This document shows, piece by piece, positions 1 to 7,405 of a stretch of DNA of 28,495 nucleotides. The translations under genes were made by a program, and so were the position numbers. The notes under the pieces were generated by a model. It was not told the origin of the DNA. It did not search any database and worked only from the letters and a program-made list of their open reading frames with translations. Source of the stretch: CADCWK01 sp964244115 (GTDB taxonomy: Bacteria > Chloroflexota > Chloroflexia > Thermomicrobiales > UBA6265); contig CAXTHM010000054.1 in assembly GCA_964244115.1 (NCBI GenBank), positions 1 through 28,495 on the forward strand, written 5' to 3'. Every line of letters starts with the position of its first letter. Within the stretch, counting starts at the first letter, position 1.

Positions 1-107
1 CGGTCCCGTCGACCGTCCCCCATCGGCCCCGCCTCACAAACTGTCCTCCAACAAGGGGGTTGGGGTGGGGTCTGCCCCGCAACCAGCACGTTCGCCAGCG
101 CCGGACA

Positions 108-1172
108 CTACCCCACCGGCGTCGCCACCGGCGTCCCGGCCGGAGCAGCGGCCGCACCCGGATACCAGGCCGCCGCGATGTCGAGGTCGGCCGGGATGAG
201 CCCCTTGGTCGCCATCCAGCCGCCATACGCGTCCCACCGCTCCGCCGTCTGGACGCCGAACCGCCCGTCGGCATCCACCCACGTCGGGGCGCTCAGCGGG
301 ATCGCCTGCGTCTCGATCTCGACGTCGAGATCCGGTGAGGCCGCCACCAGCGCCGCCAGCGCCGCCGCCGGGTCGGCCGCGGCCGCGGCGTAGCCGGCCC
401 CCATCGCCGCGACCATCGCCGCGACGACCTCGGGCCGCTGGGCGACCGTCTCCTCGCTGGCGACGAGCACCAGCTCGTAGAACGCCGGCACCCCCCAGTC
501 CTCGAACCGGAGCAGCGAGACGTCGTAGCCGTCGCGGTCCGCGATCAGGGTCTCGTGGTTCCAGTAGACCCCCGTGACGGCGTCGACCCGGCCGGAGGCG
601 ATCGCCGGCAGCAGGTCGTAGCCGACGTTGACGATCTCGACCTCCCCCAGCCCGACCCCGTCGGCCTCGAGGACCGTCGAGAGCAGCGCCTCGTCGCTGG
701 CCAGCCCGCTGATCCCGATCGAGCGGCCGCGCAGCTCGGACGGCCGGCTGATGCCCCGCTCGGTCAGCGTCATCATCACGACCAGCGGCACCTGGACGAT
801 CGCCGCGACGCTGACGACCGGGATGCCCTGCGCCCGGGCCAGCAGCACCTCGGTCTGATAGCTGATCCCGAAGTCGTCCCGTCGAGCCCCGACGGTCTGG
901 AGCACGGTCGCCGGGTCGGCCGGCGTGTAGATCTCCGGCGCGATGCCGGCCGACGCGAACAGGCCCTGGGCCTGGGCGAGGTAGATCCCGGCGTGGTTGG
1001 CGTTCGGGTACCAATCCAGCGCCAGCGTCACCGCTGTCGGCTCCTGCGCGGCCGCCGGTCGGCGGGCGGCTGTGAGGCCGAGCAACCCCGCCCCCGCCAG
1101 CGCCAGCGGGGCGCGCAGCCGGGCGGTCCGGGCGTCGATCCGGGTCGTGGTCGTGGTATCGAGATGGTCCAT
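108..1172 (-). CDS. thiY: THI5/NMT1-type ABC substrate-binding protein (thiamine pyrimidine precursor)
   Basis: Likely the extracytoplasmic binding protein of an uptake system for formylamino-/hydroxymethyl-pyrimidine thiamine precursors. With the ATG at 1172 it has 354 residues. The N-terminus is a twin-Arg-poor but clear signal segment (APLALAGAGLLGLTAARRPAAAQ, residues about 24-46 described by position), followed by the hallmark LDWYPNANHAGIYLA of the THI5/ThiY family at the start of the mature protein. The C-terminus is an Ala/Pro/Thr linker ending GTPVATPVG, a style also seen in the secreted protein at 20.5-22.4 kb. The start is chosen because GGGAG lies 11 bases upstream; an alternative ATG at 1196 would add 8 residues. 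A TPP riboswitch lies upstream on the same strand, which supports a thiamine role independently of homology. The ThiX/ThiZ permease and ATPase expected downstream would lie outside the window. The symbol is a family-level guess; HMP-specific homologues cannot be excluded. Confidence 0.85.
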   Translation of the reverse strand: MDHLDTTTTTRIDARTARLRAPLALAGAGLLGLTAARRPAAAQEPTAVTLALDWYPNANHAGIYLAQAQGLFASAGIAPEIYTPADPATVLQTVGARRDDFGISYQTEVLLARAQGIPVVSVAAIVQVPLVVMMTLTERGISRPSELRGRSIGISGLASDEALLSTVLEADGVGLGEVEIVNVGYDLLPAIASGRVDAVTGVYWNHETLIADRDGYDVSLLRFEDWGVPAFYELVLVASEETVAQRPEVVAAMVAAMGAGYAAAAADPAAALAALVAASPDLDVEIETQAIPLSAPTWVDADGRFGVQTAERWDAYGGWMATKGLIPADLDIAAAWYPGAAAAPAGTPVATPVG

Positions 1173-1369
1173 GCGTCCGTCGTCTCCCGTAGACATGGCG
1201 CTCCGGGTCGTCACCCATTCGCGGGGGACGGCTCGGGCGCCAGATCGGTCAGAGAACGGGGTCAGCCGTTGTGCCCGGCGGCGCCCCCTCGAACGGGACG
1301 ATCCGGACCACGGCGACAGGAGGAGTCGAGTGGTGATCCCGCGGCGCGGCGTCATCGCCACCGCGCAGG

Positions 1370-1460
1370 ATCGGCCAGCTTCCCTTCGCGGGCATTACCC
1401 CGATCAGGTTCGACGGTCGGCGACATCCGGTCGCCCTCTCAGCCCGGCACCCGAGCTCCC
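1370..1460 (-). promoter_or_regulatory. TPP (thi-box) riboswitch
   Basis: Read on the minus strand, the segment shows the conserved thi-box parts in order: GGGTGCC, GGCTGAGA (CTGAGA at 1437-1442), GAACCTGATC, GGGTAATGCC and GCGAAGGGAAGC, closed by a short AGCT/AGCT P1 helix. These are the ligand-contacting pyrimidine and pyrophosphate sensor loops of the TPP riboswitch class. It sits about 200 nt upstream of the THI5-like gene start at 1172, in sense orientation, so it should lower expression of that gene when thiamine diphosphate is plentiful. I did not identify an intrinsic terminator with a U-tract between aptamer and gene; control by SD sequestration or Rho is possible. Confidence 0.93.
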
Positions 1461-1696
1461 GTTGGCATCGGGCGACGCGACCAGACGGTCATCGCCACCC
1501 GGTGAAATCCTAGCCTACCCGTTCGCCATCTGCACGGCGACGGACGCTCATCCATCCAGGCTCATCACTCACCGTCCTACCGGTGACCCGATACCGGGAC
1601 GCCGTGGGATACTCCGTCGCCAACGTTGCACGATCGCCGTCGTAGCGTCGACCGGATCACCACGCCGGTCGCGCCGCCTTCCGGAAGAAGGTCTCC

Positions 1697-2683
1697 GTGG
1701 ACGCCCCAGCCCAGCCATCGGCCGCCACGCCTGCCGATCGCCCTGACACTGTCGCGACGGTCGAAGGCGCCATCGCCACCGGGGCCGTTCGGCCCGGCCC
1801 GGCCGCCGTCGGTCGGCGCCAGGCGTGGCTGCTCGCCGCCCGGCCGAAGACGCTGCCGGCCGCCGTCGCCCCGGTCGTCGTCGGGACCGCCGTCGCGATC
1901 CGCGGCCGGGAGTTCGACTTCGGCGCGACGCTAGCCTGCGTCGCCGTGGCGCTGCTGCTCCAGATCGCCGCCAACTTCGCCAACGATGCCTTCGACTTCC
2001 ACAAGGGCGCTGACACGGCCGAGCGCCTCGGCCCGACCCGCGTCACCGCCGCCGGCCTGATCCCGTCCCGCCACGTCATGGTCGCGACCGGGATCACGCT
2101 CCTGCTGGCGATGCTGGCCGGGAGCTACCTGGTCGTCCTCGGCGGCTGGCCGATCCTCGCCATCGGGCTGCTCGCCGTCGTCTCGGCGGTCGCCTACACC
2201 GGCGGGCCGGCCCCGCTGGGCTACGCCGGGCTGGGCGACCTGTTCGTCTTCCTGTTCTTCGGCCTCGTCGCCGTCGCCGGGACCGCCTACGTCCAGACCG
2301 GCGAACTGACCAGTCTGGCCCTGATCGCCGGCATCCCGATCGGCTGCCTCGCGACGGGGATCCTGGCCGTCAACAACCTGCGGGACGTCGAGACCGACCG
2401 GAAGGCGGGCAAGCGCACCCTGGCCGTCCGCCTTGGCCCCAACGGTGCGATCGCCGAATACATCGTCCTGATGACCATCGCCTACGGGACACCGGCCGCC
2501 CTCTACCTCTCCAGCGAACTGGACCTCTGGGCGTTCGTCCCGTGGCTGCTCCTACCCCTTACAATCATGATGACCCGCGGTGTGATGCACGAGACCGGCC
2601 GGGCACTCAACCTGCGGCTCGCCGGGACGGCCCGACTGGAACTGCTCTTCGCCCTGTTGTTCGCGATCGCCATCGTCCGTTAG
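1697..2683 (+). CDS. menA: 1,4-dihydroxy-2-naphthoate polyprenyltransferase (MenA, UbiA superfamily)
   Basis: Integral membrane prenyltransferase that attaches the polyprenyl tail to 1,4-dihydroxy-2-naphthoate, giving demethylmenaquinone. The 328-residue product has a hydrophilic Ala/Pro-rich N-terminus (about 40 residues), then RPKTLPAAVAPVVVG, typical of MenA. The first Asp-rich motif is NDAFD (residues 96-100) and the second is NNLRDVETD (226-234), followed by KAGKRTLAVRLG. About eight hydrophobic segments follow the UbiA fold. The start is GTG, preceded by GAAGAAGG at a good distance; no in-frame ATG fits better. The methyltransferase that completes menaquinone begins 22 bases after the stop, so the two are probably cotranscribed. 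Confidence in the family is high; MenA is preferred over other UbiA members from the motif wording and the neighbour. Confidence 0.93.
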   Translation: MDAPAQPSAATPADRPDTVATVEGAIATGAVRPGPAAVGRRQAWLLAARPKTLPAAVAPVVVGTAVAIRGREFDFGATLACVAVALLLQIAANFANDAFDFHKGADTAERLGPTRVTAAGLIPSRHVMVATGITLLLAMLAGSYLVVLGGWPILAIGLLAVVSAVAYTGGPAPLGYAGLGDLFVFLFFGLVAVAGTAYVQTGELTSLALIAGIPIGCLATGILAVNNLRDVETDRKAGKRTLAVRLGPNGAIAEYIVLMTIAYGTPAALYLSSELDLWAFVPWLLLPLTIMMTRGVMHETGRALNLRLAGTARLELLFALLFAIAIVR

Positions 2684-2705
2684 CCATTCCGCCCCGGAGC
2701 GCCCC

Positions 2706-3506
2706 GTGCCGATGCCCGCCCCGCCGTCCCCACCGACGCCCGTCACGACCCCGAAGGCGCCGACAGGCGATCGGGCGGCCGGGGCGATCCGCTCACCCGA
2801 AGACATCGAGGTCCTGTTCGGGCAGATCGTCCGGCGTTACGACACGATGAACCGGCTGATGACCGGCGGCCGCGACGGTGCCTGGCGCCGGATGGTCGCC
2901 CGGCAGGCCGTCATGGGCGGCCGCGACGGCCGGGTCCTCGATGTCGCCACCGGCACCGGCGACCTCGCCATCGCCCTCGCCGCCGCCGGCGCCCGAGACG
3001 TTAGCGCGATAGACCTGTCGCAGCCGATGCTGGACGCCGCCGCCGCCAAGGTCGCGGCCCGGTCGGCCGACGGCACCCCGCTGCCGATCGCCTTCCGGCA
3101 GGGTGACGCCATGCACCTGCCGTTCGCCGACGACAGCGTCGACGCCTGCACGGTCTCCTTCGGGCTGCGCAACATGCCGGATTACGCCGCCGCGATCGCC
3201 GAGATGGTCCGCGTCCTACGGCCCGGCGGCCGCTGGGTCTGCCTGGAGCTGACGCCCTTCCGCGTCCCGGTGCTGCGGGCCGGCTTCGGGCTCTACTTCC
3301 AGCGCGTCGTCCCGCTGGTCGGGGGGATGCTCTCCGGCGAGCGCGACGCCTACCGCTACCTGCCCAACTCGGTCGCGAACTTCCCGATGGCGGGCGAGGT
3401 CCTCGTGCTGATGCAGCAGGCCGGGCTCGTCAACACCCGCTACCGCCTGCTCGGCGGCGGGACGGTCGCGATGCACACCGGGGAGAAATCATGGCCCGGG
3501 GCGTAG
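2706..3506 (+). CDS. ubiE: Demethylmenaquinone methyltransferase (UbiE/MenG family)
   Basis: SAM-dependent C-methyltransferase for the last step of menaquinone synthesis. In the 266-residue product, a Pro-rich N-terminal extension of about 25 residues precedes the UbiE/COQ5 body. RRYDTMNRLMTGG lies at 43-55, the SAM-binding DVATGTGD at 79-86, an acidic strand-end Asp in AIDLS, GDAMHLPFADDSVD around 133-146 and SFGLRN at 151-156; AYRYLPNSV (215-223) is a UbiE signature segment. The GTG start at 2706 has GGAG six bases upstream; a second in-frame ATG lies two codons later and would change little. The gene follows menA and its end overlaps the next gene by 16 bases, so translation of the three is likely coupled. 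The equivalent name menG is also used. Confidence 0.93.
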   Translation: MPMPAPPSPPTPVTTPKAPTGDRAAGAIRSPEDIEVLFGQIVRRYDTMNRLMTGGRDGAWRRMVARQAVMGGRDGRVLDVATGTGDLAIALAAAGARDVSAIDLSQPMLDAAAAKVAARSADGTPLPIAFRQGDAMHLPFADDSVDACTVSFGLRNMPDYAAAIAEMVRVLRPGGRWVCLELTPFRVPVLRAGFGLYFQRVVPLVGGMLSGERDAYRYLPNSVANFPMAGEVLVLMQQAGLVNTRYRLLGGGTVAMHTGEKSWPGA

Positions 3507-4111
3507 TCGTCGACGTCGCCGGCATCCCCGAGCCCGACCACACCCTGACCCGCTGCCCCTGGGCCGGGACGGACCCGCTCATGCAGGCCTACCACGACAC
3601 CGAGTGGGGCGTCCCCTGCCACGATGAGCGCGAGCTGTTCGAGCGCCTGATCCTGGAGTGCTTCCAGGCCGGGCTGAGCTGGGCGACGATCCTGCGCAAG
3701 CGCCCGGCGTTCACGGCCGCCTTCGCCGGATGGTCGCTGGGGACCGTCGCCGCCTTCGGCCCGGACGACGTCGAGCGCCTGATGGGCGACGCCGGGATCA
3801 TCCGCAACCGCGCCAAGATCGTCGCCGCGATCGGCAACGCCAACGGCATCGTCGCGTTGCGGGCGGAGTTCGGTTCCCTCGACGCATACCTCTGGGGCCG
3901 TTCGTGGGACACCACGGGCCAGCCCGAGCCGGACCGTCCGGCGACGATGGCCGACACCCCCGCCTCGACCGCGGTCTCGCTCGCCCTCTCGAAGGACCTG
4001 CGCCGTCGCGGCTTCACCTTCGTCGGCCCGACGATCTGCTACGCCTTCATGCAGAGCATCGGCATGGTCGACGACCACCTCCCCGACTGCTGGCGCGCCA
4101 CCCCGGCATAA
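3491..4111 (+). CDS. tag: DNA-3-methyladenine glycosylase I
   Basis: Base-excision repair enzyme that removes 3-methyladenine from alkylated DNA. The 206-residue product has the Tag family pattern throughout: CPWAGTDPLMQAYHDTEWG (22-40), LFERLILECFQAGLSWATIL, GIIRNRAKI, YLWGRSW, then SKDLRRRGFTFVGPT and YAFMQSIGMVDDH. The four zinc ligands known in the family are present: C22, H35 region, H196 and C200. The start ATG lies inside the 3' end of the methyltransferase gene, in a different frame, with GGGGAGAAATC just upstream as ribosome-binding site. Linkage of an alkylation repair gene to menaquinone genes has no obvious biochemical logic; it probably reflects operon packing. Confidence 0.95.
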   Translation: MARGVVVDVAGIPEPDHTLTRCPWAGTDPLMQAYHDTEWGVPCHDERELFERLILECFQAGLSWATILRKRPAFTAAFAGWSLGTVAAFGPDDVERLMGDAGIIRNRAKIVAAIGNANGIVALRAEFGSLDAYLWGRSWDTTGQPEPDRPATMADTPASTAVSLALSKDLRRRGFTFVGPTICYAFMQSIGMVDDHLPDCWRATPA

Positions 4112-4156
4112 ACGTTCCTCGCATGGCTGACGTTTCCGGAACCCATGCGCTGCAGA

Positions 4157-4177
4157 CCGGGCGCTGAAGCCGCCCGG
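4157..4177 (+). repeat. REP-like palindrome, family A, copy 1
   Basis: A 21-base imperfect palindrome with arms CCGGGCG/CCGCCCGG around a CTGAAG centre. The same unit, in either orientation and with CTGAAG or its complement-like CTTTAG centre, recurs at 4293, 5837 and 15021. Short GC-rich palindromes of this kind with an A/T-rich centre resemble REP elements mobilised by RAYT transposases in other bacteria; no such transposase is in the window. Confidence 0.75.
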
Positions 4178-4292
4178 CAACTCAAGGATCCTCGATGTCC
4201 CCTACTTTGGCAGGGCAGTGTTGATACCAGGAGCATGTCGTCCTACCCACGACGCGAGACCAGAAGGCAGGGCGTGGACGGTTTTCGAATTG

Positions 4293-4313
4293 CCGGGCGG
4301 CTTTAGCGCCCGG
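4293..4313 (-). repeat. REP-like palindrome, family A, copy 2
   Basis: Arms CCGGGCGG/CGCCCGG around CTTTAG. It is nearly the reverse complement of copy 1 and shares the flanking TTGCC/GGCAA bases, so copies 1 and 2 form a head-to-head pair. Confidence 0.75.
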
Positions 4314-4391
4314 CCTCAGATGCCCGGTTGCTCGCGACCCTGCCGGTGAAGAAAAGGACTCGAAGACGTGGGTTCTACCTGGCTTCGGGAT

Positions 4392-5402
4392 TCAGTTCCC
4401 ACTGACCGACGACAGCGCCGCATTCTCCCACGCCGCCTCGACCGCCGCCCGATCCGGCACGCCGCAGCGAGAGCCCAGGCACCGGGTCGACAGGCCGGCG
4501 ACGAGGTTGGCGAAACTGCCCGACCGCTCCGGCCCCAACCCGCGCAGCCAGGCGACCGTGAAGGCGGCCGCGAAGGCATCGCCCGAGCCGGTCGTGTCGA
4601 CGACCTCGACCATGATCCCCGGAATCTCCCAGACCTGACCGGCGCGATGGACCTGGCAACCGGCCGCGCCGAGCGTCACGACGAGGACGTCCCCGACCAG
4701 TCCCGCCAGCCCCGCGACCGACCCACCGGTCAGCCGCTCGGCCAGTGTGCGGGCGTTGCCCTCGTTCACGAAGACGACCGCTGCCCGCCGCAAGGTCGCC
4801 ACGACCGCGTCATCGGGCACCGCGTCGAAGTGCCCGGTCTCGACATCCATGAACAGCGGCACCGACTCCGGAGCGAGCGGCAGGAGCAGCGGCGCGAACG
4901 ATCCCGGACAGACGAACCCGGCGCTGTCGCGGTCGAACAGGCCCGGTCTCCGGAACGGTGCCGCGAAGACGGCGGCGTAGTCTGGGGCGGACCGTCGCGA
5001 CACTCGCCGCGTCGTCTGGCCCGGCCACTGCCCCACCGACCGCTCGAGCTCCCCGGCCGGCGGACTCCCGCTCACGATCGCGCGGTCGCCGTCGGCCCCG
5101 ACCAGCACGAACCCGCGCCACGACGGGCCGTCGTGGAGACCGGCGAACCGGACATCGACGCCATCACGGACGAGGTCCTCCCGTAATGCCTGTCCATCGT
5201 CATCGTCCGCGAACGAGCCCGCGAAGCGGACCCGCGCCCCGAGCCGCCCGGCGATCGCGGCGACGTTGCCACCCATCCCGCCGGGCGCCAGCGCCGACGC
5301 GACCGCCGACAGGCGGTCGTTCGTGCGCGGCAGCCGAGGCAAGCGCAGCAGGTGATCGTAGTGGACGCTGCCAGCCACGACGATGAGCGGTTCGCGGTCC
5401 AT
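4392..5402 (-). CDS. PfkB-family carbohydrate kinase
   Basis: Cytoplasmic ATP-dependent sugar kinase of the ribokinase/PfkB superfamily, 336 residues, the usual family length. The N-terminal VVAGSVHYDHLLRLP strand and the substrate-loop motif GGMGGNVAAIAGRLGA (residues 41-56) correspond to PfkB signature 1. Signature 2, DTTGSGDAFAAAF, lies at 269-281 with catalytic Asp275; an NEGNA segment (about 212-216) fits the N-x-x-E motif that coordinates Mg-phosphate. The ATG at 5402 is preceded by GAGG at seven bases. The substrate cannot be read from the sequence: adenosine/ribokinase-like and pseudouridine- or fructose-kinase-like members all share these motifs. It stands alone between repeat-rich regions, so context does not help. 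Confidence 0.85.
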   Translation of the reverse strand: MDREPLIVVAGSVHYDHLLRLPRLPRTNDRLSAVASALAPGGMGGNVAAIAGRLGARVRFAGSFADDDDGQALREDLVRDGVDVRFAGLHDGPSWRGFVLVGADGDRAIVSGSPPAGELERSVGQWPGQTTRRVSRRSAPDYAAVFAAPFRRPGLFDRDSAGFVCPGSFAPLLLPLAPESVPLFMDVETGHFDAVPDDAVVATLRRAAVVFVNEGNARTLAERLTGGSVAGLAGLVGDVLVVTLGAAGCQVHRAGQVWEIPGIMVEVVDTTGSGDAFAAAFTVAWLRGLGPERSGSFANLVAGLSTRCLGSRCGVPDRAAVEAAWENAALSSVSGN

Positions 5403-5563
5403 CGGTTCGCCTCAGCCCACCCTGGCCGTCCTCGGCTGGACGGACCCGGACGGTCCGTCACTTCCGGACGAGGCATGGGTATCAGGCAGCGTAGTAAACG
5501 TGTGGGTGAGAGACGTTAGAGAACGATGAACGTCCTTTTTTGGCTATCGCCGGTGACCGTTTG

Positions 5564-5622
5564 GGCCGGCCCTGAAGGGACCGGCCTCGGGGGAGAGGCG
5601 GGAGGATGGTCGGTTTCAGGCG
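5564..5622 (-). repeat. REP-like element, family B, left inverted copy
   Basis: Starts with the self-complementary GGCCGGCCCTGAAGGGACC and continues through GGCCTCGGGGGAGAGGCGGG and AGGATGG. Its reverse complement is found at 5879-5938, with roughly five of every six bases identical over about 59 bases. The shared 5' flank CCGTTTGG also occurs next to the third copy. Confidence 0.75.
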
Positions 5623-5836
5623 ACGGGTGGTTGGCGCGGTCAGCAGAGCCAGAGCCGCCGGGCAAACCCGCAAACGGTCAACATCCAAGACAAAACACCG
5701 ACCGCGTATCGCCAGACCACACGAACCTGCCGGGGACGACGCGGCCTAACGCATCCAGGCGGATACCCTCGGGCCCTTCTGGATCATTTGAAATCGACGC
5801 GAATGTTGTCAACGATCCCCGCCAGTTTCGGATTTG

Positions 5837-5857
5837 CCCGGAGGCTTTAGCTCCGGG
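5837..5857 (-). repeat. REP-like palindrome, family A, copy 3
   Basis: Perfect-armed hairpin CCCGGAG/CTCCGGG around GCTTTAG. It is the same design as copies 1, 2 and 4 but with GGAG/CTCC in the arms, i.e. with compensating changes that keep the stem paired. Confidence 0.7.
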
Positions 5858-5878
5858 AAAGGCTGGCGACCTACCGGT

Positions 5879-5938
5879 TTCGCTGGAACCAACCATCCTG
5901 CCGCCTCACCCCTGAGGCCGGTCCCTTCAGGGCCGGTC
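5879..5938 (+). repeat. REP-like element, family B, right inverted copy
   Basis: Reverse-complement partner of 5564-5622. The core CCGGTCCCTTCAGGGCCGG folds on itself. With its partner it would bracket a unit of about 375 bp, MITE-like in size. Confidence 0.75.
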
Positions 5939-5985
5939 TACCCCGTCGCCAGACCCGTTTCGGCAAGACCGATCGCCTCCGGGAT

Positions 5986-6022
5986 ATCACCCCTGAGCCG
6001 GCCCTTCGGGGCCGGTCCAAAC
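5986..6022 (+). repeat. REP-like element, family B, short third copy
   Basis: ATCACCCCTGAGCCGG followed by CCCTTCGGGGCCGG and CCAAACGG. It shares the CACCCCTGAG lead with the copy at 5879-5938 and the CCGTTTGG flank (as its complement) with the copy at 5564. It lies just beyond the 3' end of the glycosyltransferase gene and could act as its transcription end. Confidence 0.65.
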
Positions 6023-6048
6023 GGCAACCCCCGACCACACCATGCCAC

Positions 6049-7344
6049 CTACCCCGGAAGCACCGGAGTCGGCGCGACCCGCTCCGTCTTGGCCCACGAC
6101 CCCTGCTTCCGGAGCACCCGCCAGAACGCCCGCCACCCCGCCAGCCCCCAGACGAACTGGAACAGCCCGATGCTGTGAATGAGCAGGATCGTCCGGAAGA
6201 CCGAGATGTCGCCCGAACGCCCCCGATAGCTGAACGCCAGGATCGCGCTCGTGCTGAAGGCGAGGGTGTAACCGACCAGCCCGAGCATCAGCCAGGTCAG
6301 GATCGGAAGCTCGGTCGTCGCCACGTTGTAGACCACCACGACCCAGCACAGCACGATCGCCGCCGGCAGCAGCAGGCAGGACACCGCCGGCCAGACCAGA
6401 CTGAACAGCAGATCGATGACCGTGTACCACTTCCCCGGCATGACCATGATCTCCGGGATCCGCCGCCAGCACTGGAAGTACCCCTGCACCCACCGTGACC
6501 GCTGCCGGACCAGCTTCGGGATGCTGACCAGCCCCTCCTGATGGACGTAGGCCCGGTCGGTGAACGCCAGCTTCCATCGCTTCAGGATCAACTGGATGCC
6601 GAGATCGAGATCCTCCGTCAGGCACGCGGTCCACGGCGCCGACCCGAGACTCGTCATGGCCGAGAGCCGCGTGAACTGCCCGTTGCCGCCCAGCCCGGCC
6701 GAGCCGAGATGGTTCCGACCCTGCTGGACCAGCCGGACGTGGGTGAAGAACTCGATGTCCTGCAGCAGCCCGAGCATCGTCTCCCGGTTGCGGACCCGAA
6801 CCCCGATCTGGACGGCGCCGATCTCCGGCCGGCGGAACAGATCGTCCACGGCCGTCAGGACCTGCCTGTCCAGCAGCCCGTCGGCGTCCATCACGCAGAG
6901 GACGATGCTGTCGAGGTCGACGCCCTCGGCCTGGCAGTCCTGCACGATCCGGCGATAGGCGTGGTTGAGCGCCTCGCCCTTGCCCTGCCGCGCGTTGGGC
7001 GCCACCCGCTGCACCAGCTCGACCCGGTCGTTCTCCTCACCCAGCGCCAGCACGATCTCGGCGGTCCGGTCGGTCGAACCGTCATCGATGACGAGCACGA
7101 ACGCGTCGCCGGGGACCGACAGCAGTCGCCGGACCGAGGCGCCGATCACCGCCTCCTCATTGAGCGCCGGGACCATGAAGATGTACCGGAGATCACCGAC
7201 CGCGGCCGCGGCCGGTACGGGGGCGATCGACCGCTCCCGCCGGCGGACGACCAGCAGGGTGATGAAATGGATCAGCGAGATGCCCGTCGCGATCCCGACG
7301 ATCATCTGCAGCGCCAGCAGACTTGCCTGATAGATCCCGGCCAT
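6049..7344 (-). CDS. Membrane-bound family 2 glycosyltransferase (processive-type)
   Basis: Predicted inner-membrane synthase-like glycosyltransferase, 431 residues. An N-terminal transmembrane segment (about 8-33) is followed by a cytoplasmic GT-A domain: VPALNEE (58-64), nucleotide-sugar motif DDGSTD (87-92), DAD metal motif (153-155), TEDLDL (243-248, acceptor/base motif) and QRSRWVQG (281-288), the Q-x-x-R-W motif of processive enzymes such as cellulose, hyaluronan or poly-GlcNAc synthases. Three to four further membrane segments end the protein. The ATG at 7344 is chosen over upstream in-frame codons because it has AGGGA eight bases before it and lies 61 bases after the end of wecB. Following an epimerase that makes UDP-ManNAc, it may polymerise an amino-sugar; the polymer is not determinable here. 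Confidence 0.85.
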   Translation of the reverse strand: MAGIYQASLLALQMIVGIATGISLIHFITLLVVRRRERSIAPVPAAAAVGDLRYIFMVPALNEEAVIGASVRRLLSVPGDAFVLVIDDGSTDRTAEIVLALGEENDRVELVQRVAPNARQGKGEALNHAYRRIVQDCQAEGVDLDSIVLCVMDADGLLDRQVLTAVDDLFRRPEIGAVQIGVRVRNRETMLGLLQDIEFFTHVRLVQQGRNHLGSAGLGGNGQFTRLSAMTSLGSAPWTACLTEDLDLGIQLILKRWKLAFTDRAYVHQEGLVSIPKLVRQRSRWVQGYFQCWRRIPEIMVMPGKWYTVIDLLFSLVWPAVSCLLLPAAIVLCWVVVVYNVATTELPILTWLMLGLVGYTLAFSTSAILAFSYRGRSGDISVFRTILLIHSIGLFQFVWGLAGWRAFWRVLRKQGSWAKTERVAPTPVLPG

Positions 7345-7405
7345 CGCGATGGTCCCTGCGTAACGATGCGTCCAGTTCGATCGGGATGACGAGCGGTCGC
7401 CGGGA

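Larger units (their letters stand above)
4112..4391. other. Convergent intergenic region with two inverted REP-like hairpins
   Basis: Tag (plus) and the PfkB kinase gene (minus) converge here. No credible ORF is present. The stretch holds two copies, in opposite orientation, of a palindrome described separately (4157-4177 and 4293-4313), about 115 bases apart. They could fold into one long stem or act as a bidirectional transcription end. No T-rich tract follows either hairpin. Confidence 0.6.
5403..6048. other. 646-bp intergenic region built largely of palindromic repeats
   Basis: No ORF with codon use like the neighbours is visible. The region holds a long imperfect inverted repeat (5564-5622 against 5879-5938), a third shorter copy at 5986-6022 and a family A palindrome at 5837-5857. 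The core between the arms (about 5640-5830) is richer in A/T than the genes around it. A TTGACA hexamer on the minus strand (5807-5812) points towards the kinase gene, but no good -10 is found at the right distance. Confidence 0.7.

Noticed and set aside
5526..5915. A 129-codon plus-strand frame between the kinase and glycosyltransferase genes
   Set aside because: It is composed of the family A and B repeats and has no coding pattern.
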